NCBI GenBank assembly: GCA_037445635.1
Contig: JBBIKC010000016.1
Coordinates: forward strand, 1 to 64,000
DNA length: 64,000 nt
Source of the DNA: JBFMCC01 sp037445635
GTDB lineage: Bacteria; Chloroflexota; Anaerolineae; Anaerolineales; Villigracilaceae
Direction of reading: 5' to 3'
The notes under the pieces were generated by a model. That model was not told the origin of the DNA, searched no databases, and worked only from the letters and a program-made list of their open reading frames with translations. Shown here piece after piece: positions 52,034 through 60,040 of the stretch. Position numbers and translations under genes: made by a program. Position 1 is the stretch's first letter. Each line of letters starts with the position of its first letter.

Positions 52034-52039
52034 TATACT
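52034..52039 (+). promoter_or_regulatory. Extended -10 for leaderless DUF3090 gene
   Basis: TGG-TATACT ending 6 bases before ATG 52046; the divergent mutase -10 (TATAAT, minus, 52015-52020) lies 14 bases away. Confidence 0.7.
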
Positions 52040-52045
52040 CGCCTC

Positions 52046-52576
52046 ATGCCCCGCTTCGAAATTGACGTGGATCCGTGCGAACACATCACCGCCGACGCGA
52101 TCGGCAGGCCCGGCCAGCGCGTCTTTTACATTCAGGCCTGGCAGCGGAATCAGCCGCCGGTCACGGTGCTGATCGAGAAGGCGCAGTTGCAGTCGCTGGC
52201 GGTGGGCGTGGAGCAGTTCCTGGCCGAACTGGCGCGCCAACAGCCGCAACTCGACGAACCTTCCGCAGATTACGACGAAGCGCAGATGCACATCCATCCG
52301 CCCGTAGACCCGCAGTTCCGCGTGGGCGAGATCGGGCTCGGATACGACCAGACCCGCGATCTGGTGGTGCTGATCGTGCGCGAACTGTTGACCGAGGATG
52401 CCGATCCCGAAACGGGCGCGATCGTCCGTTACTGGTGTACGCGCTCGCAACTGCGGGCGCTGGCGCGCTGGGGCGCGGAAGTGGCCTCGCGCGGGCGGCC
52501 GATCTGTCCGCAGTGCGGCCAGCCGATGGAGCCCGAGGGGCATTTTTGTCCCAAGAAGAACGGGCATAAACATTAG
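52046..52576 (+). CDS. DUF3090 family protein
   Basis: 176 residues. MPRFEIDVDPCEHITADAIGRPGQRVFYIQA and YDQTRDLVVLIVRELLTED match DUF3090 (TIGR03847), with a C-terminal knuckle CPQCGQPMEPEGHFCPKKNGH likely to bind zinc. In Actinobacteria this gene sits with the SCO1664 family gene and an MSMEG_4193-type phosphatase; here the SCO1664-like gene follows directly (13 bases). Function unknown. Confidence 0.88.
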   Translation: MPRFEIDVDPCEHITADAIGRPGQRVFYIQAWQRNQPPVTVLIEKAQLQSLAVGVEQFLAELARQQPQLDEPSADYDEAQMHIHPPVDPQFRVGEIGLGYDQTRDLVVLIVRELLTEDADPETGAIVRYWCTRSQLRALARWGAEVASRGRPICPQCGQPMEPEGHFCPKKNGHKH

Positions 52577-52589
52577 CGTTCGGCGACCT

Positions 52590-53300
52590 GTGACCGGTAA
52601 TCAGCCCCTCGAAAATCTTAAAACTGCCCTTCGGTTCGGCGCCCTCGCCCTCAAAGGCCAGTTCATGCTCGGCTCGAACTATACCTTTCTCGTGGACGTG
52701 AAGCACGAAGGGCAAACCTTTCCCGCCGTGTACAAACCCTCGCGCGGCGAACAGCCTCTCTGGGATTTTCCCGATAACACCCTCGCCCAGCGCGAAGTCG
52801 CCGCGTATCTCGTCAGCGAGGCGCTCGGCTTTCACTTCGTCCCATACACCATGCTCCGTGATGACGGCCCCTACGGGCCCGGCTCGCTCCAGCAGTACAT
52901 CGAGTACGATCCCGAATATCACTACTTCACCTTCAGCGGCGAGGACAAGCAACTCCTCAGGCCCGTCGTCCTCTTCGACCTGCTCGTCAACAACGCCGAC
53001 CGCAAGGGCAGTCACGTCTTCTTCGACTCCGGCCACAAACTGTGGGCCATTGACCACGGCATCTGCTTCCACGAAGAGGACAAACTGCGGACGGTCATCT
53101 GGGACTTCGCCGGTCAGCCGATCCCCGACGACCTGCTCTCGCCTCTCTCCTCGACCCAAAACTGGCGCGCCCTCCTCGAGCCGTATCTCAGCCCGGGCGA
53201 GATCGCCGCGCTCGAATCCCGCGCCCAAACGCTGACCCGCTCACGCGTCTTCCCTCATCCGCCGCCCGGCCGCCGCGCCTTTCCATATCCGCCAATTTAG
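52590..53300 (+). CDS. SCO1664 family protein (PI3K/HipA-like kinase fold)
   Basis: 236 residues from GTG 52590 (VTGNQPLENLKTA); the frame is open upstream but overlaps DUF3090. Seen: GSNYTFLVDVKHEGQTFPAVYKPSRGE with the ATP-binding lysine, REVAAYLVSEALGFHFVPYT, DLLVNNADRKGSHVFFD (catalytic NxD region) and WAIDHGICFHEE (metal-binding D). TIGR03843-type. Probably a phosphotransferase acting with DUF3090; substrate unknown. Confidence 0.85.
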   Translation: MTGNQPLENLKTALRFGALALKGQFMLGSNYTFLVDVKHEGQTFPAVYKPSRGEQPLWDFPDNTLAQREVAAYLVSEALGFHFVPYTMLRDDGPYGPGSLQQYIEYDPEYHYFTFSGEDKQLLRPVVLFDLLVNNADRKGSHVFFDSGHKLWAIDHGICFHEEDKLRTVIWDFAGQPIPDDLLSPLSSTQNWRALLEPYLSPGEIAALESRAQTLTRSRVFPHPPPGRRAFPYPPI

Positions 53301-53308
53301 GAGCGACC

Positions 53309-54154
53309 ATGCCCATCACCCAAAAGCGCGTACTCGATTTTCTCGAAGAATGGCGCGCCTACATCCCGCGCTTCGAAAATCTTTCCGCGGAGTCGCAAGC
53401 GCAATTCCTGAAAGAGCAGGGGTTCGCATCTTTGCATGACCTGCTCGCGCACGTCGTCGGCTGGTGGGACGAGGCCTACGAGATCGTCACCGCGACCGTG
53501 CAGGCGAAAGACCGCCCGCAGCGGAAATACGACTTCGATGTCTTCAACGCCGAGTCGCTGGCGCGTTACAAAGGCTTGACCGACGCGCAGATGCTGGCGC
53601 GCTTCGAGGAGATGCGCCGAAAACTGATTGACTTTGTGACCGCCCATCCCACCGCGATAGACGAACACCGCCGCGTGCGGAACTGGCTGTACGCGGTGGT
53701 CATCCATCACATGAGTTGCGACCACGGCATCGGCGCAAGCCGCTTTGTGGTTCTGGATGTGTTGCAAAACGACTGGGCGGAGTACCTCGCGGACTTCAAC
53801 AGCCTGCCTTCCGAAAAACAGGCCGAATTCCTCGAGAAGCAGGGCTTCCCGCGCTTCCGCGATCTGATCGCGCACATCATCGCCTGGTGGGACGACGGGC
53901 TGGGGGCTATTCAATCCCTGCAAAGAGACCCCGCTTACATCCACCCCGATAAGGATACGGATTCCTACAACGCCGAGGCGGTCGAACGGTTCGGCGAACT
54001 GGACGAGGCCGAAGTTCTGGCGCGTTTCGAAGCCGCGCGGCGGCAACTGGTGGACCTGGTCACAAATCTCCCTGAGGAGATTCTAAACCACAAGGATATT
54101 CAATCCTGGCTCAGGTGGGATGTGATCGAGCATTTCTACGAACACGCGGGATGA
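53309..54154 (+). CDS. Tandem DinB/ClbS-like two-domain protein
   Basis: 281 residues made of two homologous ~135-residue units. Each has a start of the form VLDFLxxW..YxxxFxxL..E.QAxFLxxQGF, then a central helix LLAHVVGWWDEAYE / LIAHIIAWWDDGLG, then YDFDVFNAES / DSYNAEAVERF and a final helix ending in H..S or WDVIEHFYEHAG. The internal match shows a gene duplication and fusion. DinB-fold proteins often use three histidines for metal. RBS AGGAGCG before ATG. Confidence 0.8.
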   Translation: MPITQKRVLDFLEEWRAYIPRFENLSAESQAQFLKEQGFASLHDLLAHVVGWWDEAYEIVTATVQAKDRPQRKYDFDVFNAESLARYKGLTDAQMLARFEEMRRKLIDFVTAHPTAIDEHRRVRNWLYAVVIHHMSCDHGIGASRFVVLDVLQNDWAEYLADFNSLPSEKQAEFLEKQGFPRFRDLIAHIIAWWDDGLGAIQSLQRDPAYIHPDKDTDSYNAEAVERFGELDEAEVLARFEAARRQLVDLVTNLPEEILNHKDIQSWLRWDVIEHFYEHAG

Positions 54155-54207
54155 GGCAGTGTAAAAAAGTGGTATAGTTCGCAGAAACCGCCCATGCGAG
54201 AATCCCT

Positions 54208-54702
54208 ATGGACACTCACATCGTCTACCTGGCCCTCGGCTCCAACCTCGGCGACCGCGCCGTGAACTTGAAGACCGCCGTCGGACTGCTGGCCCCGCAA
54301 ATGACCGTGCTCGCCAAATCGCCGGTCTACGAGACGCCGCCCTGGGGTCACACCGACCAGCCGGTTTTTCTCAACCAGGTCGTCAAGGTGGAGACGCACC
54401 TCCAGCCCCTGCCCCTGCTCAAGCATCTCAAACGCCTCGAAGTCGCCATGGGACGCCAGCCCAGTTTCCCCAAGGGACCGCGCCTGATTGACCTCGACAT
54501 CCTCTTTTATGATGACATTATCCTGCGCGATTTCGAGATCAGCCTCCCGCACCCGGGCGTCCACGAGCGCGCCTTCGTGCTGGTCCCGTTGAACGACATC
54601 GCGCCCGACCTGATCCATCCCGTCACCGGCCAGACCGTTCGCGAAATGCTGTCCGCGGTAGACAGGACCGGCATCACACCCTTCGACACCGAGAAAGTCT
54701 AA
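54208..54702 (+). CDS. folK: 2-amino-4-hydroxy-6-hydroxymethyldihydropteridine pyrophosphokinase
   Basis: 164 residues. Transfers pyrophosphate from ATP to the pterin in folate synthesis. VYLALGSNLGDRAVNLKTAV, SPVYETPPWGHTDQPVFLNQVV, RPSF...KGPRLIDLDILFYDD with the two catalytic aspartates, LPHPGVHERAFVLVPLNDIAPDL. folP follows after one small gene, giving a folate operon. Confidence 0.96.
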   Translation: MDTHIVYLALGSNLGDRAVNLKTAVGLLAPQMTVLAKSPVYETPPWGHTDQPVFLNQVVKVETHLQPLPLLKHLKRLEVAMGRQPSFPKGPRLIDLDILFYDDIILRDFEISLPHPGVHERAFVLVPLNDIAPDLIHPVTGQTVREMLSAVDRTGITPFDTEKV

Positions 54703-54719
54703 CCGACCTGGAGGCAATC

Positions 54720-55142
54720 ATGACCCAACCCAAACCGCTCAACTGGACCCCCGCGCCCGGCGTCGGCTACACCGTTGTCCGCCGTGCCGACGGCGGGATG
54801 CACTATACCTTTACCGACCTCTCTCAAACCACCGTCATGCACTGGCAGCAGTTCGCCCACGAACACCTGCTCGAATCCGACCGCCTGACCCGCAACCTGT
54901 ACGACCTGCGGCAGGTCAGCGAAGTGCCCGAAGTTGCCATCCGCACTGCCATCGAAGTCAATAGCGACCCGTCGGCGCGCAACATCCGCCTGGCGGTGGT
55001 CGTCGCCAGCGAAAAGGTGGCGGAGGCCATCCGCACCATCGCCGCGCTGGCCCTGCCCGAGACTGCCGCGGCCATCAAGATCTTCACCGACATGAACGAG
55101 GCCGAGGCCTGGCTCTCGCGTCCGCTCGACCAGATTGCATGA
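54720..55142 (+). CDS. SpoIIAA-like (STAS-type) protein, 140 aa
   Basis: LTRNLYDLRQVSEVPEVAI and RNIRLAVVVASEKVAEAIRTIA followed by IKIFTDMNEAEAWLS resemble the SpoIIAA-like/STAS fold (YDLR...; ..F.d..eA..WL). Such proteins bind small or lipid ligands. RBS GGAGG 7 bases before ATG; its stop overlaps the folP start (ATGA), so it is translated with the folate genes. A link to folate is not evident. Confidence 0.65.
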   Translation: MTQPKPLNWTPAPGVGYTVVRRADGGMHYTFTDLSQTTVMHWQQFAHEHLLESDRLTRNLYDLRQVSEVPEVAIRTAIEVNSDPSARNIRLAVVVASEKVAEAIRTIAALALPETAAAIKIFTDMNEAEAWLSRPLDQIA

Positions 55143-56095
55143 ACTCCTCCACCCTCGAAATCGGCAAACACACCTTCGAATGGGGCGCCCGCACTTACGT
55201 GATGGGCATCCTCAACGTCACGCCCGACAGTTTTTCGGGCGATGGCCTTCTCTCTCCCTCACCCCCTTCCCCTCTCCCTGTGGGAGAGGGGGGAGGGGGC
55301 AGGGTGGTGGGGGGTGAGGTCGCTGCCCTGGAACAAGCCCGCGAATTTCTCGCCGCCGGCGCGGACATCCTCGACGTGGGCGGCGAATCGACGCGGCCCG
55401 GCTCCGCCCCGGTCAGCGCGGACGAGGAACTGGCGCGCGTGCTCCCGGTCGTGCGCAGCCTCTCGAAGCGATTCCCCGACGCGCTCATCTCGATTGACAC
55501 CTACAAGGCAACCGTCGCGGAAGAAGCCTTCAAGGCCGGCGCGCACATCCTCAACGACGTGTGGGCCCTGCGCGCCGACCCGAATCTTGCCGCGGTTGCA
55601 GCGAAGCACACCGCGCCGGTCGTCCTGATGCACAACCGCAGTAATCCCGCCAACGTGCAGGTGCGCGAACAATTGGGCAATGCCTACATCGGCGCGGAAT
55701 ATGACAATCTGATCGAAGACGTAAAACGCGAGTTGCTGGAATCGGTGGAGATCGCGCGCAAAGCCGGGGTGAAGGAGTCGCGCATTATCCTCGATCCAGG
55801 CATCGGCTTCGGAAAGACGCGGGAACACAACCTCGAGTTGATCAACCGTCTCGATGAGATTCGCTCCCTGGGATTCCCCGTCCTGCTCGGCCCGTCGCGC
55901 AAGTCGTTCATCGGTTACACCCTCGACCTGCCTCCCGGCCAGCGCGTGGAAGGCACCGCGGCCGCGGTCGCGGTCGGCATCACGCGCGGCGCGGACATCG
56001 TACGCGTCCACGATGTGGTTCCCATCAGCCGCGTCGTCAAAATGACCGACGCCATCGTGCGTTCAAAGCAACCAGCGCCCAGCGGCGTATCTTGA
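55139..56095 (+). CDS. folP: Dihydropteroate synthase with an in-frame palindromic insertion
   Basis: 318 residues, longer than the usual ~270-280. Condenses the pterin with p-aminobenzoate. Seen: YVMGILNVTPDSFSGDGLL; then residues ~40-60 (SPSPPSPLPVGEGGGGRVVG) that other DHPS lack; then EFLAAGADILDVGGESTRPGSAPVSADEE, RAGVKESRIILDPGIGFGKTREHNLELI (outlined), LLGPSRKSFIG, GADIVRVHDV. The insertion falls in the flexible loop after the DSF motif. Overlaps the preceding and following genes by 4 and 1 bases. Confidence 0.95.
   Translation: MNSSTLEIGKHTFEWGARTYVMGILNVTPDSFSGDGLLSPSPPSPLPVGEGGGGRVVGGEVAALEQAREFLAAGADILDVGGESTRPGSAPVSADEELARVLPVVRSLSKRFPDALISIDTYKATVAEEAFKAGAHILNDVWALRADPNLAAVAAKHTAPVVLMHNRSNPANVQVREQLGNAYIGAEYDNLIEDVKRELLESVEIARKAGVKESRIILDPGIGFGKTREHNLELINRLDEIRSLGFPVLLGPSRKSFIGYTLDLPPGQRVEGTAAAVAVGITRGADIVRVHDVVPISRVVKMTDAIVRSKQPAPSGVS
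55257..55319. repeat. 63-bp nested palindrome inserted in frame in folP
   Basis: Outer arms CCTCACCCCC (55257-55266) and GGGGGTGAGG (55310-55319); inner stem CCCCTCTCCC (55269-55278) / GGGAGAGGGG (55282-55291). 63 bases, a multiple of three, so the frame is kept. The inner stem is the same as in the intergenic element at 3590. Confidence 0.8.
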
Positions 56096-57375
56096 TGGAC
56101 TACGACAACGAACTCTTTAAGCAAGCCTACATCAACTGGAAAGCGGGAGAGGCCAGCCTGGCGCGGCGTTACGCGGAGCGCGCCCTCGAACTGGCCGACG
56201 ATAACGAAACGCGTTTGAGAGCCACCTTCCTGATGAGCCGCCTGGTCAGCGACGCGGATGAGAAACGAAAATTACTAGAGACCGTGCTGGCCTACGAACC
56301 AGCGCACCCGGAAGCGCGCCGCGAACTCGCCATCCTGGATGGCAGGCTCAAGCCCGAAGACATCATTGATCCCAACAATTTGCCTCTTCAATCAACCGCG
56401 CCGATGAACGCCAGCGCCGACCGCTTCACCTGCCCCACCTGCGGCGGGCGGATGGTGTTCACACCCGACGGACAATCCCTCGTTTGCGAGTTCTGCGCCG
56501 GTCATCAAAACCTGAAAAACGGCAAGACCGCCGCCGAGCAGGATTTCATCCTGACCATGGCAACCGCCAAAGGACACCAAACCCCGGTCGCCATGCAGGT
56601 GTTACAGTGCAACGGCTGCGGCGCGGAATACGTTCTAAGCCCGCAAACCCTCTCACTGACCTGCGCCTTCTGCGGCTCGAATCTCGTCGTCACAGTAACA
56701 GAGACGAAACAACTCGTCCCGCCGGGCGCGGTGATTCCGTTCGAGATGGACGAGCGGGCGGCTGCGCGTCGCTTCACAGACTGGCTGAAAACTGAGCGAA
56801 TCCGCCCGGACCGTCCGCCTGACAGGCCGCGCGGCCTGTACTTCCCGGTCTGGACCTTTGATATTTTTGGAGAGGCGCCCTGGAAGGCCATCGTGTCCAA
56901 AGGCCGCGACCAGTACGAAACTATTGAGGGGGTGGGGGTCATCGCCTACAACGACCTGCCCGTCCCCGCCGCGCACAGCCTGCCGCCGCTTCTCAAGAAA
57001 TCACTGCTGTCGTTCGACTTCTCGAACCCTGCGCCCTACGACCCGCGCTTCCTGGCCTCCTTCCCCGCCGAACGGTACGACATCGCCATGGCCGACGCCT
57101 CGCTGGATGCACGCGCCGAAGCCGCGCGCCGCGCCCCGCGCGATATCCGCGAACAGATTCAGATTGACTCGTTCGCGTCCATACAAAACCTGAGCGTCTC
57201 CTCGGCGCGGCTTTCAGTCAATTCGTTCAAATTGGTGCTGATTCCGTTGTGGCTCGCGGCGTATCACGCGGACGAAAAAGATTATCCCATTCTGATCAAC
57301 GGCCAAAGCGGGGAACTCTTCAACGGAAAGACAGGCGCGGGACTGCTCGGCTGGCTGGACTCGCCCATCACATAA
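56095..57375 (+). CDS. TPR-like plus zinc-ribbon protein of unknown function
   Basis: 426 residues from ATG 56095, which overlaps the folP stop by one base. Residues ~1-90 are helical repeats (NWKAGEASLARRYAERALELADD; ETVLAYEPAHPEARRELAIL). Residues ~110-205 hold two CxxC pairs (CPTCGGRMVFTPDG...CEFC; CNGCGAEYVLSP...CAFCGSN), so two zinc ribbons. Residues ~210-420 form a beta-rich domain (YFPVWTFDIFGEAPWKAIV; LVLIPLWLAAYHADEKDYPILINGQSGELFNG, outlined), as in helicase-associated or large zinc-ribbon proteins of Chloroflexi. Confidence 0.75.
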   Translation: MDYDNELFKQAYINWKAGEASLARRYAERALELADDNETRLRATFLMSRLVSDADEKRKLLETVLAYEPAHPEARRELAILDGRLKPEDIIDPNNLPLQSTAPMNASADRFTCPTCGGRMVFTPDGQSLVCEFCAGHQNLKNGKTAAEQDFILTMATAKGHQTPVAMQVLQCNGCGAEYVLSPQTLSLTCAFCGSNLVVTVTETKQLVPPGAVIPFEMDERAAARRFTDWLKTERIRPDRPPDRPRGLYFPVWTFDIFGEAPWKAIVSKGRDQYETIEGVGVIAYNDLPVPAAHSLPPLLKKSLLSFDFSNPAPYDPRFLASFPAERYDIAMADASLDARAEAARRAPRDIREQIQIDSFASIQNLSVSSARLSVNSFKLVLIPLWLAAYHADEKDYPILINGQSGELFNGKTGAGLLGWLDSPIT

Positions 57376-57406
57376 GGGCGCTTCCCCCGTCCCGTTCATT
57401 CCGTTG

Positions 57407-57412
57407 TACAAT
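57407..57412 (+). promoter_or_regulatory. -10 box for leaderless PBP gene
   Basis: TACAAT ending 6 bases before ATG 57419; it overlaps the alternative TTG start at 57404 and so rules that start out if used. Confidence 0.6.
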
Positions 57413-57418
57413 TCCCTC

Positions 57419-59974
57419 ATGCCCGATATGGCCGACATCGTTCATCGCCGCCGCGAGCGCCGCGCCGGCTCGCGCCGACGCGCGCAAGGCCGCGTCCGCG
57501 TTGCGGGACTGGGACTCGGCTACATCTTCAGCATCCTGCTCGCGCTGGCGCTCGTCGCGGCCGCCCTCGCCTACGCCGACCTGACGCGCGGCCTGCCTTC
57601 CATCGAACAGATTCCCCTCCTGCTCAACCCCACAGACGGCCTCCTGCTTCAGCCCACGCGCGTCTATGACCGCACCGGACAGATTCTGCTTTACACATTC
57701 GCTTCATCCGAGTCGCCGCGCCGGTACGTCCCTCTCGATTCGCAAAATCCAGATCATCTTCCCGAATCGCTCGTCAACGCAACCATTGCCGTCAACGATC
57801 CCGGCTTCTGGAATCACGCGGGCTATCTCCTCACCGGCCTCGACAACCCCGACCAGCATCCCACACTCGCGCAGCGTCTCGCCGCCGAACTGCTTCTCTG
57901 GAACGAGCCGCCCTCGTTTCGCCGCGCGCTGCGCGAGCGCCTCCTGGCCGCGCAGTTGACCGCGCGCTACGGCCGCGAGCAAATCCTCGAATGGACTCTC
58001 AACAGCGCGAATTACGGACGATTTGCTTTTGGAGCCGACTCCGCCGCCGAATTGTATTTCGGGACTTCCGCCTCGAACCTGACCCTGAGCCAGGCCGCCG
58101 TTTTAGCGGCCGTGAGCCAAAGCCCCAGCCTCAACCCGCTCGACGCGCCCGCCGCCGCGTCCCAGCGCGGACGCGAGGTGATCTACGTCATGCAGGCGCT
58201 GGACTTGATTACGGAAGAGGAGGCAAATGCGGCGCTCGCGGATAATCCCTCTCCCGCCGGGAGAGGGGACAGGAGTGAGGGGAGTGGAGTCGCACCCGCC
58301 TTCGTCAACCTCGCCATGACTCAACTCAGCCAGGTCTTCGATCGGGCGCGGCTCGAACGCGGCGGGCTGAGCATCATCACCACCCTCGATTTCGACCTGC
58401 AAAACGAAACCTCCTGTACGGTGCAGATCTACGCAGCACGCCTGGCCGGCGCGCAAGTGGACGCCGCCGGTTGTGAGTCGGCGCGGCTGTTGGCGGCTCT
58501 GCCGCCCGGCACGGCCATTCCGGACGCGTCGGCCAGCGCGATCATCATCAATCCGAACAATGGTCAAATCCTCGCGCTGGTCGGGGAGACGATTCAGGCG
58601 CAGGAGACGGTCATTTTAACGGCGCACGACTCCGGGTCCCTGCTGGCTCCGTTCGTCTATTTGACCGGGTTCACGCGCGGGCTGGGTCCCGCCTCGCTGG
58701 TGTGGGACGTTCCGGGCGGGGAAGTCCAAAACCCCGACGGCTTGTATCACGGTCCGCAACGGATTCGGCTGGCGCTGGCGAACGATTATCTCGTGCCCGC
58801 GGCGGGCGTGCTGGAGCAGATGGGCGCGGAGAACGTGTGGCGCACGGCGGCCTCGTTCGGTGTGGATTACGCGCCGACAACGCGGCTGTTCGAGCAGGAG
58901 GTGCCGCTGACTCTGCTGGATGCGGCCGCGGCGTATGGCGTGTTCGCCGCGCAGGGATTGAAGAACGGACAGACCATCGGTGAGGCGATTCAGCCCGCGG
59001 CAGTTCTGCGCGTCGAAACCCTCGACCACGCGGTCTGGCTGGACTGGTCGTCGCCCGAGACGCAGGCCGTGGTGACGCCGCAACTGGCGTATCTGATCAA
59101 TCACGTTTTGAGCGACGAGATCGCCCGCTGGCCGAGCTGGGGCAACCCGAACGTGCTGGAGATCGGCATTCCTGCCGCGGCCAAAGCCGGCTGGACCGGC
59201 GACGCGGACGCCTGGCTGGTGGGTTACACACCGGAGCGCGCGGTCGCCGCCTGGAGCGGCTCGCGCGGCGCGGCGCTTTTGCAGGGCGGGGAGGTCACGC
59301 CGCGCCTGCCGGCCGTGCTGTGGTCCGCGCTGATGCAGGCCGCCAGCCGCGGCCTCCCAAAGGACGGCTGGGCCGCGCCGGCCGGCATCACGACCATGGA
59401 AGTGTGCAACCCGTCGGGTCTGTTGCCGACGCGGGATTGTCCCGAAATCGTGAGCGAAGTTTTTCTAAATGGCAGCGAACCGATCCAGACCGATAACCTG
59501 TATCGCGCCATCCCCATCAACCGCGAGACCGGGTTCCTGGCCACGGTCTTCACGCCGCCCGAACTGGTGGAGGAACGCGTGTTCCTCGCGGTCCCGCCCG
59601 AGGCGCGTGCCTGGGCCGAGTCGGCGGGAATCGCGATTCCGCCGGACACGTACGATGTGATCCAGCCCGCCCCGGTGAATCCGAACGTGCATATCACCTC
59701 GCCGTCCATGTTCGCCGAGGTCGGCGGCAAGATGACCATCATCGGCAGCGCGGGAGGTGACGGCTTTCAGTATTATCGGATGCAGGCGGGCAAGGGATTG
59801 AATCCACAGGAATGGATCCTGCTCGGCGCTGACGTGACTACACCGGTCGGCGAGGGCGTGCTGGCGGAGTGGGATACGACCGGCCTGAATGGGCTATATG
59901 CCGTGCAGTTGGTAGTCGTGTATGCTGATGACCGAGTGGAAACCGCCACCATCCAGGTGACGATTTCTCCTTAA
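57419..59974 (+). CDS. Class A penicillin-binding protein with degenerate active sites
   Basis: 851 residues: basic N-terminus, one helix (GLGYIFSILLALALVAAALAY), GT51 domain (~100-270), transpeptidase domain (~320-660) and a C-terminal beta domain (NVHITSPSMFAEVGGKMTIIGSAG). Motifs are altered. The GT51 EDxxFxxH glutamate is Asn-Asp (VNDPGFWNHAGY), and the GGSTITQQ box reads HPTLAQRLA. The transpeptidase SxxK reads GSLLAPF, and KTGT reads KAGWTG. The fold is intact (ILEWTLNSANYGRFAFG; AWLVGYTPERAVAAWSG; ITTMEVCNPSGLLPTRDCP), so this is probably a pseudoenzyme or scaffold. It also carries an in-frame palindrome. Confidence 0.9.
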   Translation: MPDMADIVHRRRERRAGSRRRAQGRVRVAGLGLGYIFSILLALALVAAALAYADLTRGLPSIEQIPLLLNPTDGLLLQPTRVYDRTGQILLYTFASSESPRRYVPLDSQNPDHLPESLVNATIAVNDPGFWNHAGYLLTGLDNPDQHPTLAQRLAAELLLWNEPPSFRRALRERLLAAQLTARYGREQILEWTLNSANYGRFAFGADSAAELYFGTSASNLTLSQAAVLAAVSQSPSLNPLDAPAAASQRGREVIYVMQALDLITEEEANAALADNPSPAGRGDRSEGSGVAPAFVNLAMTQLSQVFDRARLERGGLSIITTLDFDLQNETSCTVQIYAARLAGAQVDAAGCESARLLAALPPGTAIPDASASAIIINPNNGQILALVGETIQAQETVILTAHDSGSLLAPFVYLTGFTRGLGPASLVWDVPGGEVQNPDGLYHGPQRIRLALANDYLVPAAGVLEQMGAENVWRTAASFGVDYAPTTRLFEQEVPLTLLDAAAAYGVFAAQGLKNGQTIGEAIQPAAVLRVETLDHAVWLDWSSPETQAVVTPQLAYLINHVLSDEIARWPSWGNPNVLEIGIPAAAKAGWTGDADAWLVGYTPERAVAAWSGSRGAALLQGGEVTPRLPAVLWSALMQAASRGLPKDGWAAPAGITTMEVCNPSGLLPTRDCPEIVSEVFLNGSEPIQTDNLYRAIPINRETGFLATVFTPPELVEERVFLAVPPEARAWAESAGIAIPPDTYDVIQPAPVNPNVHITSPSMFAEVGGKMTIIGSAGGDGFQYYRMQAGKGLNPQEWILLGADVTTPVGEGVLAEWDTTGLNGLYAVQLVVVYADDRVETATIQVTISP
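58247..58285. repeat. Palindromic element in frame in the PBP gene
   Basis: CCCTCTCCC (58247-58255) / GGGAGAGGG (58259-58267), 3-base loop, followed by GACAGGAGTGAGGGGAG. Encodes the NPSPAGRGDRSEGSG segment between two helices of the GT51/transpeptidase linker. Confidence 0.75.
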
Positions 59975-59982
59975 ATATTCAA

Positions 59983-60011
59983 GAACCAGGTTTCTTTGAG
60001 AAACCTGGTTC
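59983..60011. terminator. Hairpin after the PBP gene
   Basis: GAACCAGGTTTCT / AGAAACCTGGTTC, 13 bp perfect, TTG loop; no long T-run directly after, but TCTTTT follows 15 bases on. Terminator or dispersed palindrome. Confidence 0.6.
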
Positions 60012-60040
60012 CTGAATCATCCTGTCTTTTAGGAGTAGAA

